A DNA stretch of 64,000 nt from Neoceratodus forsteri (Eukaryota; Chordata; Ceratodontiformes; Ceratodontidae): the NCBI GenBank assembly GCA_016271365.2, contig JADMNL010000022.1:222184501-222248500 (forward strand). The letters run 5' to 3'. The notes beneath the pieces were generated by a model. That model saw only the letters and a program-made list of their open reading frames with translations, had not been told where the DNA came from and ran no database searches. Shown in pieces: positions 22,859 through 33,395 of this stretch. How positions within the stretch are numbered: the first letter of the stretch is position 1; each line of letters starts with the position of its first letter. Position numbers and translations under genes: made by a program.

Positions 22859-23879
22859 ACCGCTCCCTTTCGATCACTTTCAGAGATCCACTGGGGTGCC
22901 AGATAAAGGCACCTTTAAATACGCTCAAGTTAGTAAGGCTCTTACCTCATTCTTTTCCTATGTTCTGATGAAAGACTTAGCGGGTATGGATGCATCCACA
23001 CTTCTCCAGACAGCCTCCCAGACCCACTCGGTCTCTAACTCCTACAAGACTCTTCAGGTCTTGGACTCTAAATTATCAACGGGGATTTGTTATTATTGGA
23101 CAAAGGAGTTGGGAATTCTTGAGGATTCTGATTTATGGGGGAAACTTTGGCAAACAGTGTATAAATATATAAAACAAGACAGGCTTCGGTTAGTCCATTT
23201 TAATATTATGCGCGCCGGTGAAACTGTTTAGAATTGGTAAATTGACTTCACCAGTGTGTGGCAAGTGTAAGAGTGACATTGGTTCACTCTATCATATGCT
23301 ATGGACCTGCCCCAGAGTGCAGAAGTTCTGGCACTCTATTAGGAATACCTTGGACCCTATTCTGGGTTTGGAGGCCTTGTTTACCCCTGAAGTATGCCTG
23401 CTAAGTTATTTTCCCTCTGGTACCCCAAGGGTTAGAAGAGCACATATGGCACTTATTTCTGCAGTAGCTAAACTGATTATTATGAGGCACTGGGTAGAAG
23501 ATAAACTCCCCTCTATAATGGAGTGGTACAGGGAGGTCTTGTTAGCGTTACAGCTGGAAAGGCATATTGCCTCTTTGCAAGACAAGTTAAAGGCCTTCAT
23601 ATCGATGTGGGGCAATTTGGAGACTCTTCTTGCGGTATGGAAGCCTTGATGGTCTTGCTTACATTCCGGGTTATGGTCTAAATGTAAGTAGCAGTGTGTG
23701 GTCTGGGAGGGAAGGAGGTGGATATTTTGGTATTTCATGGGGGGTATGGGCTTTATTTGAATGAGTTTAAGTTTTTAAGTGAACTTGAGTTAATGGATTT
23801 GACATCTAGTAATTTTGTTAATATTGTTTTATTGTTTTATTTGGATTTTTGAAACTCAATAAAGCTTATTAAATAAAAG
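22859..23879 (+). mobile_element. L1 'D', 5'-truncated, with 13-bp TSD
   Basis: This is the 3' kilobase of another L1 ORF2. It encodes the C-terminal region, including VCGKCKSDIGSLYHMLWTCP (a CxxC..H..C zinc-knuckle) with FWHS after it. Two overlapping frames, 22854-23231 and 23218-23649, need one frameshift. The 3' end is GAAACTCAATAAAGCTTATT followed by AAATAAAAG. The flanks AAGAGCAAATGAG (22846-22858) and AAGAGCAAATAAG (23880-23892) differ at one base and form the target duplication. It sits between ORF1 and ORF2 of L1 'C'. Confidence 0.75.
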
Positions 23880-23911
23880 AAGAGCAAATAAGGAATTTTA
23901 TGGGTAGCCAA

Positions 23912-26900
23912 TATGGTGTCCTCTAACAGTCTAACTGTTGTCTCTTGGAACGTAATGGGGGGGTCTCATCGCCAATGAAGAGAACTGATCTGCTCTCAGC
24001 CATGCGCAGACAGGGGGCACAAGTGGCACTCCTGCAGGAGATGCATCTGACCCTGCAGTAGCACCATAAGTTAATACAAGGATGGGTTGGGGCATGTTAT
24101 GCCTTGTCATATAACTTCCACAAACGGGGTTGGCTGTGTTAATTAAGCACCTACCATTTGTGGTCTCCCAAGTAATCTCTGATCAGGAGAGGGGCTGATA
24201 TGTTTTTGTAGAGGGAACGTTGTATAGTGAAGTCATTTCGGTGGAAAGTGTGTATGCCCCGGCCATCTTGGACCCCATATTCTACCAAGAGCTATTGGAC
24301 ATTTTAATTAAGGAACAGTTTAGGGGACTGATTATGGTAGAGGACATTAATGCCACAATGAATCCAAAGTTGGACCACTCTGAGGCTAAAGGCAGGAATT
24401 TTGGTGGGCTGATACCCTGGCAGGAGGCTATGACAGACTTAGATATGATTGACAGCTGGAGATCAGTGCACTTGGGAGAGAGTGAGCTCACTTTTTACTC
24501 TAACCCTCATAAATCTTGGTCTTGGTTAGATTATATATATATACATACCCCGAAATTGGACTGAGAGAATGAAAAAGGTACAACATAGTCTGATCATTAT
24601 CTCAGACCATGCCATGGTAACTCTGACTTGTAGAATGGGAGAGGAGGGGAGGGGAAACCACCATCATGGAAATTTCCTTGGTATCTGCTTGGTAACAAAG
24701 AACTCTTGGAATATTTAAAACAGCAGTGGGAATTGTATAAGTGACTAAATGAGGGAATGGTGCAGTCTGAGGGGTCTTCTGGGAAGCTGGCAAGGAGTAT
24801 CTCAGGGCAGCTATTATAAATTTTGTGGCAAAACACAAAAGAGACTTAAGAGAGTAGAACTAGAACTACAAGTCAAAACTCTGGATCAGGATATGGCGAA
24901 GAGGTTCTCGGAGGGAGCATTAAAGGAATTAACAACTGCAAGGGAAGCGCTAAATGGTTTTCTCCTGGGTGAGGCCTGGATTGCATGATTCTTTGCTAGA
25001 AACAGATTCTTTGAATGGGGTAACAAACCTGGCCCACTTCTGGTCCGGCTGATAAAAGGATGAAGGGCATACATGCATATATTGGAGATTAAAACTAAGC
25101 TGGGGATCCTGACCCAGGATAAAAAGTCAATTAAGGAGCATTTCAAGCAGTTATATTAGCAGCTATATCAAGCTGAATGCAGTGGAACACTGGATAAAGC
25201 TGTGTACTTTTTAAATGGGGTCGGCTTGCCACAGATCTCAGAGCAACAGAGAGACAAATCTGGAGGGGAAATCACTAAGGCAGAGATTAGATAGGCCATA
25301 CAAGGGTTAAAAATGGAACGGGGAGTGGGCCAGATGGCTTCCCTGCAGAGTATTATAAGATCATGCAGGATCAGATGGTAGAAGCCTTGTGGAAGGTTTT
25401 TGTGGAAGTTAGGGGGGAAGGGGTACTCCCTGCCTCCTTTAATAAAGCAGTTATATGCTTGGTACCTAAACCAGGGAAAGACCCACAAGAACGCTCTTCC
25501 TGTAGACCAGTCTCATTATTGAACTATGATGGCAGATCCTGGCAAAGATACTAGCTGAGCAATTGGATCAGCTTCTCCTGGAGCTTGTCCACCCAGATCA
25601 GACCAGATTTGTGTGGGGGAGGTACTCCTACCATAATATGCACAAGCTGTTGAATGTCATCTGGAAAGCCTCCCACTCCATGGGCAGTACCACGGTGCTG
25701 TCCATGGATGCGGAGAAGACCTTTGATCACACTAAGTATAAGTATCTCATGGAGGTACTTTTGTGGTTTGGTCTGGGTGACAGCTTTGTGGAACTGGTCA
25801 AGAAAATATACTGGTCACCAATGGCTAGGGTGCTGGTGAATGGCTCCCTTACAGAGCAAATCCCATTACACAGAGGTACAAGGCAGGGGTGCCCCTTCTC
25901 CCCTTTATTGTTTCCCCTGGCCATAGAACCATTGGGAGTGGGCATCTGGGAGCATCCAAATATTAAAGGAACACTGGACAAATCAGGGGAATCTCATAGG
26001 GTCACGCTCTACGCAGACGATATGCTCCTGTATGTACTAGAGCCAACCAGATCCATACCACCACTGCTTGGCCTAATTGAGACCATTGCAGCCTTCTCTG
26101 GCTATAAATTTCATTTTGGTAAGTCAGAAATCATGCTATGGGGAGCTGCGGAGGAGGAAGGACAACAGAGGGCTTGGGGTCTGAAAAGGGTTACGACCTC
26201 TTTTGGGTATTTAAGTACCCAAATAGGATGAGAATTAGGTGCCCTATACCGACTTAATTACACACCACTTATCAAAGTTACAGAGGAGGAGTTACGGCAA
26301 TGGAGGGAGTTGCCAGTGTCTTGGATGGGCCGCATTAATCTGCTTAAGATGAATATACTACCAAGAATATTATATCTGATGCAGATGTTACATATCAATC
26401 CCATCAAGACAGTTCTTAAAAGGATAGAGAGGGCCTTTTCTGGGTTCCTGTTTAGGGGTAGTCGGCCACGAGCAAGTCTTTGTAGGCTACAGGCGGATGG
26501 ATCCAGGGGTAGGCTGAATTTTCTCAGCCTTCAGAATTACTATCTGGCCATACAATACAGATACCTGAGTGATTGGGTCAATAGACCTTGGTCTGCTGGG
26601 TAGTTGGATTTGGAGGAGGGGGATGGTCCAGTCAGACTCTCAGCTTACCTGGGGAGGGAAGGCCAGAAAGCTTATATTAGGAGGGGTAATGGAAACCCCT
26701 TAGTGAGGGCAGTATTGGAAGGATGGGAGCAAATCAGGAAAAAGATGGGATTGGGGAAAGAGGAAACTCTGTTACTCCCACTAGCTGGAAACCCAGGCTT
26801 TCTTGCAGGACTTGAGGAAAGAGGATTCCAGATGTGGGACGCCAAGGGAATTGGTTGCATTTGGGACATTTAGAGAAGTGGACAACTGGTCTCTTTTGAG

Positions 26901-27770
26901 GACCTAAGGATGGGTCTTGCACTACCTGGGGTACATATGTTTAATTTCCTACAAGCTAGGGCATATGTTAAAACTCTAGGAAGGGAGAGATGTGCTGACT
27001 CCCCCTGGTGCATGTGGAACATCTGGTACTAGGCAACAGAGTTGATGCTGGGAATCTGATCAGCAAAGTGGCATGCCTGGGATGACAAACCCTCCTGGAT
27101 TACACACAAAAAACAAAACAGTGGGAAGCAGACCTAGGAAGGGGTATTTTAGAGCAAAATTGGAGTCTGCTGCTGAGGCTCCATAGAGGGATCCTAATAT
27201 GTAATAAGTACAAGGAATCCTTTTATAAGTTTGTGAACAGGCTATACTGTCCTCCAGTAATGGTACATAAATGTAGCCTTGTGGTCTCTCCTGTCTGTGG
27301 GAGGTGCAAAACTGAACTTGGTGCTTACAATACTTTCATTATTTTTGGTCTTGTCCTGTCCTGCAAAAGTTTTGGGAGGGAATTGCACAGGAGCTTGGGA
27401 AAATCTGGGGAAGACAGCTGGTAGTAGCTCCATTGTACCTATTGTTTGGCGTTAATGAAACCAACCTTGAGGAATGGACCCCTCTTCCCTCAGTGGGTGA
27501 GGGTTTTGTTGGTACTGGCATGACACTGTATACTCAATACTTGGATCACAACAGTAACACCAACAGTTCAACAGTGGTGAGCCATGACCGTTCAGAATCT
27601 AGCACCTGAACGCCTCTCTTACCTTGTAAAAAATAAAGAGGAGTGCTTCCTGTGGGACTGGGAGCCCTTGATGGCATCTTTCTCACCAGGGCAGGCTGAA
27701 GCACTAGAGGAGCTGTACAATAGAGAAGCTCTAGGGGAGACCTTGTGGACTAAGGATTAACTCTAACTGT
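23912..27770 (+). pseudogene. L1 'C' ORF2 (endonuclease, RT, Cys-rich C-terminus)
   Basis: The protein starts VSSNSLTVVSWNV at 23912. The endonuclease continues through frameshifts (24220-24564: VESVYAPA, LIMVEDINATMNP, WLDYIYI) to ISDHAMVTL near 24600. The RT shows LPASFNKAVICLVPKPGKD and CRPVSLLN. It continues (25563-26231) with HPDQTRFVWGR, VLSMDAEKTFDH, RGTRQGCPFSPLLFPLAIEP and the catalytic YADD near 26011-26022. Next come WMGRINLLKMNILPRILYL and, near 27283, PVCGRCKTELGAY, the C-terminal zinc-knuckle. Stops and shifts occur in every domain, but the RT core is open for 222 codons. Confidence 0.85.
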
Positions 27771-28135
27771 TCCCAATGGGATCCTGGTTAAGTGTATAAT
27801 TTACAATGAACTCAGTTTGTGTGGATACTTGAAATGTGTTATATGATCTGTTAATTGAATTAATCATAATATTACTTTTTTGTGATCTATACACCCCTGT
27901 TTTGTATGTAGCTGAAGGAATTATATAAGGAACTGTAGTAGGGAGGACTGGACTTTTGAATATGGCATAGCATATTGACTGACTTTTATTTTTTCTCTTT
28001 TTATTCTTTTTATCATATGTCCGATTCTGTTTGAATGGTAGTTGTGACTGTTTACTTGTATCTGTATTAACTGTCTGTGTTTGTTATGCAAAACTTAATA
28101 AACAAATTATGCAAAAACAAAACAAAACAATGAAG

Positions 28136-29590
28136 ATTGTGGGGTCTAGAGCTGCATGAGGCTGGCTATCCAAATGCACAGGATCCTGTCTCACACCCCT
28201 TGGATGGCTCCTTAACTGGGATAACCCAAGGTTACTCATAGGTGGCCACACTGTGCACTGGGATAAATGACTGCAAATGGGTATAAGCCATCTTAAGGAC
28301 ATTTTACTCCCTGACACCTGAACTATGAACTCCTTTACTAATCTACAATCTAGATTTAGTCTGGGGAAAGATGATTTTGGAAGCTCCTATAACTATGAAG
28401 TGCTGTATCCCCCCTACTAAAACAACCCCTATTAATGGATACAGGAACCAACAACAGATCTACAAGCATGGCTATCCAAAACTAGAGGGAGGGCAAGTCT
28501 ACTCTACTCGCTGCTTCTTAATAGTATCTCTGATCAAATGCAATCCTTAAGAAAATATCGAGCCACAATCTTGGGTATAGACATCTCCCAGTTAGAGTGG
28601 GACTACTGCTGGAAAGCTGCCCACAAAGCATGTGTGGACAAGAGAAGCCTGATAACCCAAAATAAGATTTTGCATAATACATAGAACCCCAACTAAACTA
28701 CATAGAATGGGCCTCCTCCCACTGGAGAAGCAATTTCTGTGGGGGAGACCTCCACCATATCTTATTGTCACGTCCAAGGCTGCAAATATTCTGGAAATAG
28801 ATCCTAACCTCCTGCAAAATGGTAATAGGCCCATCCATGTCATTCTCCCCTCAGTTGATGCTTCTGGGTACCCCCCTCCCACACACACACACCAGTCTCA
28901 CGGACCACTCCATGAGATGGCGTATTCAAGCTGGAGTCGAGGCAAAGTGTCTGATCCTACGGAAATGGTATACCACTGATATACCTCGAATACTTGAATG
29001 GCAGCAAGATATCCAACAGGTAGCCTAATTCTCCTATATGTCCTGTCTGGCGAAGGGGAAATTACAGCGATACTACAGTATGTAGTCCCCCTACTTTACC
29101 TCCCCATTATACAAACTAATTCCAAACTGGGCATGCACATAATCTACCACCCATATCCTGAGCATATAGCTGAACCTGGCTGCATGAATAGATACTGTAA
29201 ATGCTATCACTTCTGGTAGAGTATAGCCAGTTATAATGTTAACGATTAAGAGTTTTTTGAATGTATAAATCAGTGGTTAAATTGGAAATGTTTAGGTGGG
29301 GGAACTCTCACCTCTAGGTGGTGGAACTGTCATTTCTAGTTGGTGGGGCTCTCCTATAGAGGTCAACAAGAAAAGATGACAGAGCTGTCGTACATTACCA
29401 GAGGTGGTGGAACTGAGTTCCTGTTGGCCCCTGCCCAATTTAACCCTCGGTATAAATAATTGTAACTTGACTATAACACACTGTATTGCGTATAACAAAA
29501 TTGAATAACTCTCATAACCATGTACTGTAATGGTCTGTTGTGTGATCTGCAATAGAAATCATTAACTGAAGAATAAATGATTCATGTGAA
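28136..29590 (+). mobile_element. L1 'B', second part (ORF2 C-terminus and 3' UTR)
   Basis: This is the continuation of L1 'B' after the L1 'C' insertion. The plus strand reads NPRLLIGGHTVHWDK, HLKDILLPDT, RFSLGKDDF, YCWKAAHKACVDKRSLITQN and (28707 on) MGLLPLEKQFLWGRPPPYL, then KWYTTDIPRILEWQQDI. All belong to the C-terminal half of L1 ORF2 after the RT, with several frameshifts. The 3' untranslated region holds the hAT MITE at 29271-29449 and seems to end near 29590 (ATTAACTGAAGAATAAATGA). Confidence 0.7.
29271..29449. mobile_element. hAT-type MITE, 179 bp, with 8-bp TSD
   Basis: The left end is CAGTGGTTAAATTGG, and the right end in reverse complement is CGAGGGTTAAATTGG, giving 15-bp terminal inverted repeats with three mismatches. 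Both flanks carry the identical 8 bp GTATAAAT (29263-29270 and 29450-29457). An 8-bp TSD and a CAGTGG-type terminus are hallmarks of hAT DNA transposons. The interior has repeated GGTGGTGGAACT motifs and no coding capacity, so it is non-autonomous. A degraded second copy lies at 31371-31522. Confidence 0.8.
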
Positions 29591-29929
29591 ACAATGCGTA
29601 TTTTCCAGACATCCCTTCACAGTTAGCAGTTAGCTGCTTTTCCAGAAATTAAAACAGGAAACCACACACACAAAAAAAAATGCTCACAAGAAACCTTTTA
29701 AGGTTTTCTTAGTTTGATTTACAGGAATATTTCAATGAAATCTGTAATGTATCTAAACTGTCAAACCACTATGTTTTACTGGAAAGATTATAGTATGCTA
29801 AAAGAATCCCAGTAGACGACTCAGAAAGGGAAATCTATTTGCAAGCAAGAGCTCATTTTCAAGAATTTTTTTCAGAGTGATTAGCTGTACTCCACAGATG
29901 TGTTACAGCTAAAATACATTTCTACTTAA

Positions 29930-30150
29930 TTATTTATTTTATTTATTTATTCTTTGGTAACCGGGTAAGGCCCACTCAGCACAGGTGCCTGTTTTCAAGG
30001 GTGAAACATGAGCACTGAGGAGGTTAAGGGACATGCTCAGTGTCACACAGTATGCAAATGGAGGTTGTAGGACTCAAAACCAGGTCTGTCTGCTGGATGT
30101 ACCAAGCTCATTCACAGCTTGTTACTCTAACCTCTAGGCTGTGCTGCCTG
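29930..30150 (-). mobile_element. CORE-SINE (MIR-like), minus strand
   Basis: This is the reverse-complement relative of the element at 17118-17340. The tail is ATTTATTTTATTTATTTATT followed by CTTTGGTAACCGGG on the plus strand. The core block near 30022-30055 reads GAGGTTAAGGGACATGCTCA followed by GTGTCACACAG. The head GTTACTCTAACCTCTAGGCT corresponds to the A-box side. It has the same tail phrase as the plus copy (GGTAACC/GGTTACC), so the two belong to one family. Confidence 0.7.
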
Positions 30151-31115
30151 TACCCTAATGGTCAGCCAACTGGCTTCCTAGAAATTACATTCACTTCTCT
30201 GTTAAGCTTAGCAACACATTCCGATTTTTGTCTGTTTTTGAAACAAATGCTGTATATATTATAATCATTCTTGGTATTGTGATTTGTACTCATTGATCTC
30301 TACTCTCCTTTATTCAAATACACTTATCATTTTATTTCTTCACTGTATTAATCTGTAAAGCATTTCCTGACACTGATTCTTATGTGAATAATGCTACAGA
30401 AAATGAAGCTGTATATTTTAGGACTATATTGTAATTGAACGTTTAGCACAACGCTGATTCTTCCTTCCAGGTTCTGAGCAACACATTTCCATTTTCAGTT
30501 CAAAACATCAGTGTCATCATACAGTAGGTCTATAGGGAAATGATGACAGTGATATGTGGATAGATCATGTGGCACATCATTCTTGACTCCCTATTTTTCT
30601 AAGCTTCAACCAAAATTGCCATTGCCTCACTAGGTATCTCCCAGTCTTGAAACCCAGTACAGGTTCTAGACTTAGTGTCACCTCACACAATTTGATCCAC
30701 AACAATATTTTTTATGGATGAAACAAAACATTCCTCAAGCTCCTCTTGATTGGACCCATTTAGATTGTACTCGGGTCCTGTGGTGTACCTAGAAAAAAAA
30801 CACTTGCTATTTGTCTTATACCTTTTGACACCTATGCTCAAGTCCCTTAAAGGGCTGCTGACACCTCAAGTAAACTTTGAAAAACAGATTTTTTTTCACC
30901 TTATAAAGTTTTTTTCTCCCATGGTTGAGGCTGACAGGCTTTTCAACCCCATCTCCACCTCCTCCTCCACCTGGCATCTACCTCCCCTTTATTCCCTCAC
31001 AGATTGTCCCTCTGTAGGCACCTCTCATGCAGAAGTGATGTCAATCCAGGTGGGATGTGGGGTGGTGATGTAGGAATGGGGGTAGGCAGGCAGGGCTCAT
31101 TTAGTATGCACCAAC
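30151..31115. other. No gene recognised
   Basis: This is mixed AT-rich sequence followed by a pyrimidine-rich part. A 107-codon open stretch at 30750-31073 has low-complexity content and no motif that I recognise, so I do not treat it as a gene. Confidence 0.45.
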
Positions 31116-31199
31116 CTTTTTCTGTTTTCTCTCTGTGTTAACCAGCTGTGGAAGCACCTATAAGCATGTGCATGTGGAGATGCACACATGCGATGGAAC

Positions 31200-31365
31200 A
31201 GCAGCCCTTCCCTCTATGTCACCCAGGTTTCCCAGCTCTACTACCAGGACCCCACCAGGTGGCAGCCAAGGGCCAAGACAACATGCCTCCCCTTCCCGGG
31301 GAGAGGAGAGCTGTCCAGCAATGCTGGATCCTCTCCCTCCACAACCAACCCTGACAATCCAAGCT
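31200..31365 (-). mobile_element. Possible fragment of the tRNA-SINE body (copy 3)
   Basis: The stretch with CCACCAGGTGGCAG, GGAGAGGAGAGCTGTCC and ATGCTGGATCCTCTCCCTCC parallels CCACCAGAGGGCAG, GAGAGGAGAGCAGTCC and GCATGCTCTATCCTCTCTTG of the SINE at 15153-15670. The tRNA-like head is missing. Divergence is high, so this is tentative. Confidence 0.4.
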
Positions 31366-31370
31366 CCTTC

Positions 31371-31522
31371 TGGAAATGTTAAGGGGTGGAACTCCCACGT
31401 TTAGATTTTTAGGTGGTGGAACTTTCCTGTAGTAGTCAAAAAAGAAAGCTGACAGAGGTGGTGGAACTGTCATATGATTTTTTCAGAGGTAGTGAAACTG
31501 GGTTCTGGTGGGCTCTTGCCCA
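31371..31522. mobile_element. Degraded second copy of the hAT MITE
   Basis: The sequence follows the 29271-29449 element from GGAAATGTTAAGGGGTGGAA, through two GGTGGTGGAACT motifs and GGTTCTGGTGGGCTCTTGCC, to the terminal CCAATTAAAC. The left inverted repeat is lost, and the element directly abuts the SINE-like fragment. No target duplication remains. Confidence 0.65.
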
Positions 31523-31709
31523 ATTAAACTTTTGTTAGGAGGTAAGACACATGTGGCATCAGTCCTCCCTGCCACTGAACTGGCTGAAAAACAAAATATT
31601 TAGGTGCAGTTTATCTTGTAGTCCATACCTCTTCTACAGATTTCTGTGCTGCACAGGAGACTGCTAAAGAAATTGAACAGCCTAGGCAAAGTGGTAAATT
31701 TGGTAATTA

Positions 31710-32672
31710 ACATGGTAATTGTTAGGAGACAGAGGATGGTAGTAAAGGGAATTTACTCTAAGAAGTGGAGAGTGACCAGTGGGGTGTAGCAGGGCTCAGT
31801 ACTGGGTCTGGTCCTCTTTAATGTCATCATAAGTGACATTGCAGAAGGACTGGAAGGGAAGGCATGCCTTCTTGCAGATGACACCAAAATATGTAATATG
31901 ATGGATACTCAGGAGGGGGCGGAAAGAATAAGTTGAGACCTTAGAAACCTCAGGGAGTGGCCAAGAACATGGCAGCTGGGGTTGAATGCCACAGACTGTA
32001 ATATCATGCACCTAGTGCATAGAAATCCCGGGGCCCAGACTAGGATGGAGGGAGGTACTGACAGTCACTAGGCAAGAATGGGACATTGGGGTTATCATAT
32101 ATTATGATCTCAAAATGGCAGGCCAGTATGGCAAAGCAGTGGATAGGGTCAGTGGGACTCTATGATGCTGAGGGAGAGGTCTCACCAGCAGGAGGAAGGA
32201 GGTGGTGCTACCATTGTATAGGTCACTGGTGAGACCCCACCAGGAGTATTGTGTTCAGTTCTGGAGGCCACACATCAGGAAGGATACAGACAGGGTGGAG
32301 GCAGTCCAGAGGAGGGTAACTAAAATGGTGCAAGACTTGTATCAAAAGCCGTATGAGGAGAGACTGAGGAATCTCAACATGTACACCCTAGAAGAGGGGA
32401 CATGATAGAGACCTACATGAACCTTATAGAGGTGAACAAGGTGCAGGAGTGCTAGATACCTGGAACAGACTTCCAGCAGTAGTGGTGGAGGTGAAAATAG
32501 TGATGGACTTTAAGAATGTATGCAATAAACATGGGAAAATTTCTAAATAAGCAGGGCGGGTCACAAGAGACCAGGTAGGGTCTGCAAAGAGAGACTAGTC
32601 AGGAATCATTTTGGCAGACTGGGTGGGCAAAGCGGTCTTTATCTGCAACAAATTCTGTTTCTATGTTTCTAT
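31710..32672 (+). mobile_element. CR1 LINE 'E', strongly decayed 3' fragment
   Basis: This plus-strand CR1 remnant starts inside the RT. It reads VTSGV then QGSVLG, LFNVIISDI, CLLADDTKICN (catalytic LADD near 31875), WQLGLNA, and later SLVRPHQEYCVQFWRPHIRK and RVTKMVQDL. It ends with the CR1 tail GACTGGGTGGGCAAAGCGGT and TTCTGTTTCTATGTTTCTAT at 32648-32672. Multiple stops and shifts are present and no long frame survives. The 31523-31709 stretch before it shows nothing I recognise. Confidence 0.8.
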
Positions 32673-33389
32673 TTCTCCTTCCTATTAGTAAAAAACAGAT
32701 TTTGATCCATTAGAGTTTATCTACAACTACAGCTTATTCCCTACTTGAAGCCATAATCCTCTGTTGTGACATCACAATCCTTTGCCATTGGAGTAACTGT
32801 GATGTCACAAGCAGTTCATTATGACATCAAGTAATGCATAAGTCATAAGAATACATGAATGCTTCAGGGACAAAGATCCTGCTTTCAAGTAAATGACCAT
32901 AACAATAATTAATGAGGAGGAGACATTTATAACTGATGAGAAATATATGCTGGATTAAGGCTAAATACCATATAATGTTTTTCAAATTGAAGTTCTGCTG
33001 GAGACGTCTTCTGCTCTTTAATTCTTCGTAGATTATGATGTAATGTCTGCCCTTGTCTATTGTTGTAACCTTTTATGATTTCTAACACTCATTTTCTCAT
33101 GAGAGCAACCTGATGTATCCTAACCTTTCCAAAAGCATCCTGTGACTGTAGTCCTTCTCTATACCCAATCTGTTTGTTCGTTCATTTTAATTGTTAGTCC
33201 CAAAGACCATTACAAAAAGTATAACATCTTTCCAATATTTTATACAAATATAAATACACATTATAATATAATAATCAATACAAACTTTGACTTACAATGG
33301 TTACATAATAAAAAGTCCTTATATTCAAAAATCACACATTCTGTTCATTAATTAGTTGTTATTATCCTATATGGTATTTCTTTTGTTCT
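32673..33389. other. No gene; contains a 12-bp perfect palindromic pair
   Basis: There is no coding or transposon signal. TTGTGACATCAC at 32764-32775 and GTGATGTCACAA at 32799-32810 form a perfect 12-bp inverted repeat around a 23-bp loop. The rest is AT-rich. Confidence 0.5.
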
Positions 33390-33395
33390 ATAATA

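Larger units (their letters stand above)
20751..28125 (+). mobile_element. L1-clade LINE 'C', full length, inserted in L1 'B'
   Basis: This plus-strand L1 has a short 5' region (20751-20951), ORF1 (20952-21778), an inter-ORF stretch, ORF2 (23912 to about 27770) and a 3' untranslated region. The 3' end reads CTTAATAAACAAATTATGC and an A-rich tail ending at 28125. The perfect 10-bp duplication AACAATGAAG (20741-20750 and 28126-28135) marks both ends. It contains the 5'-truncated L1 'D' at 22859-23879. Without 'D' it is about 6.3 kb, a normal length for L1. Confidence 0.8.

Noticed and set aside
23218..23649. 143-codon open frame considered as a stand-alone zinc-knuckle gene
   Set aside because: It is the C-terminal end of L1 ORF2 ('D'), with an L1 3' end and TSD.
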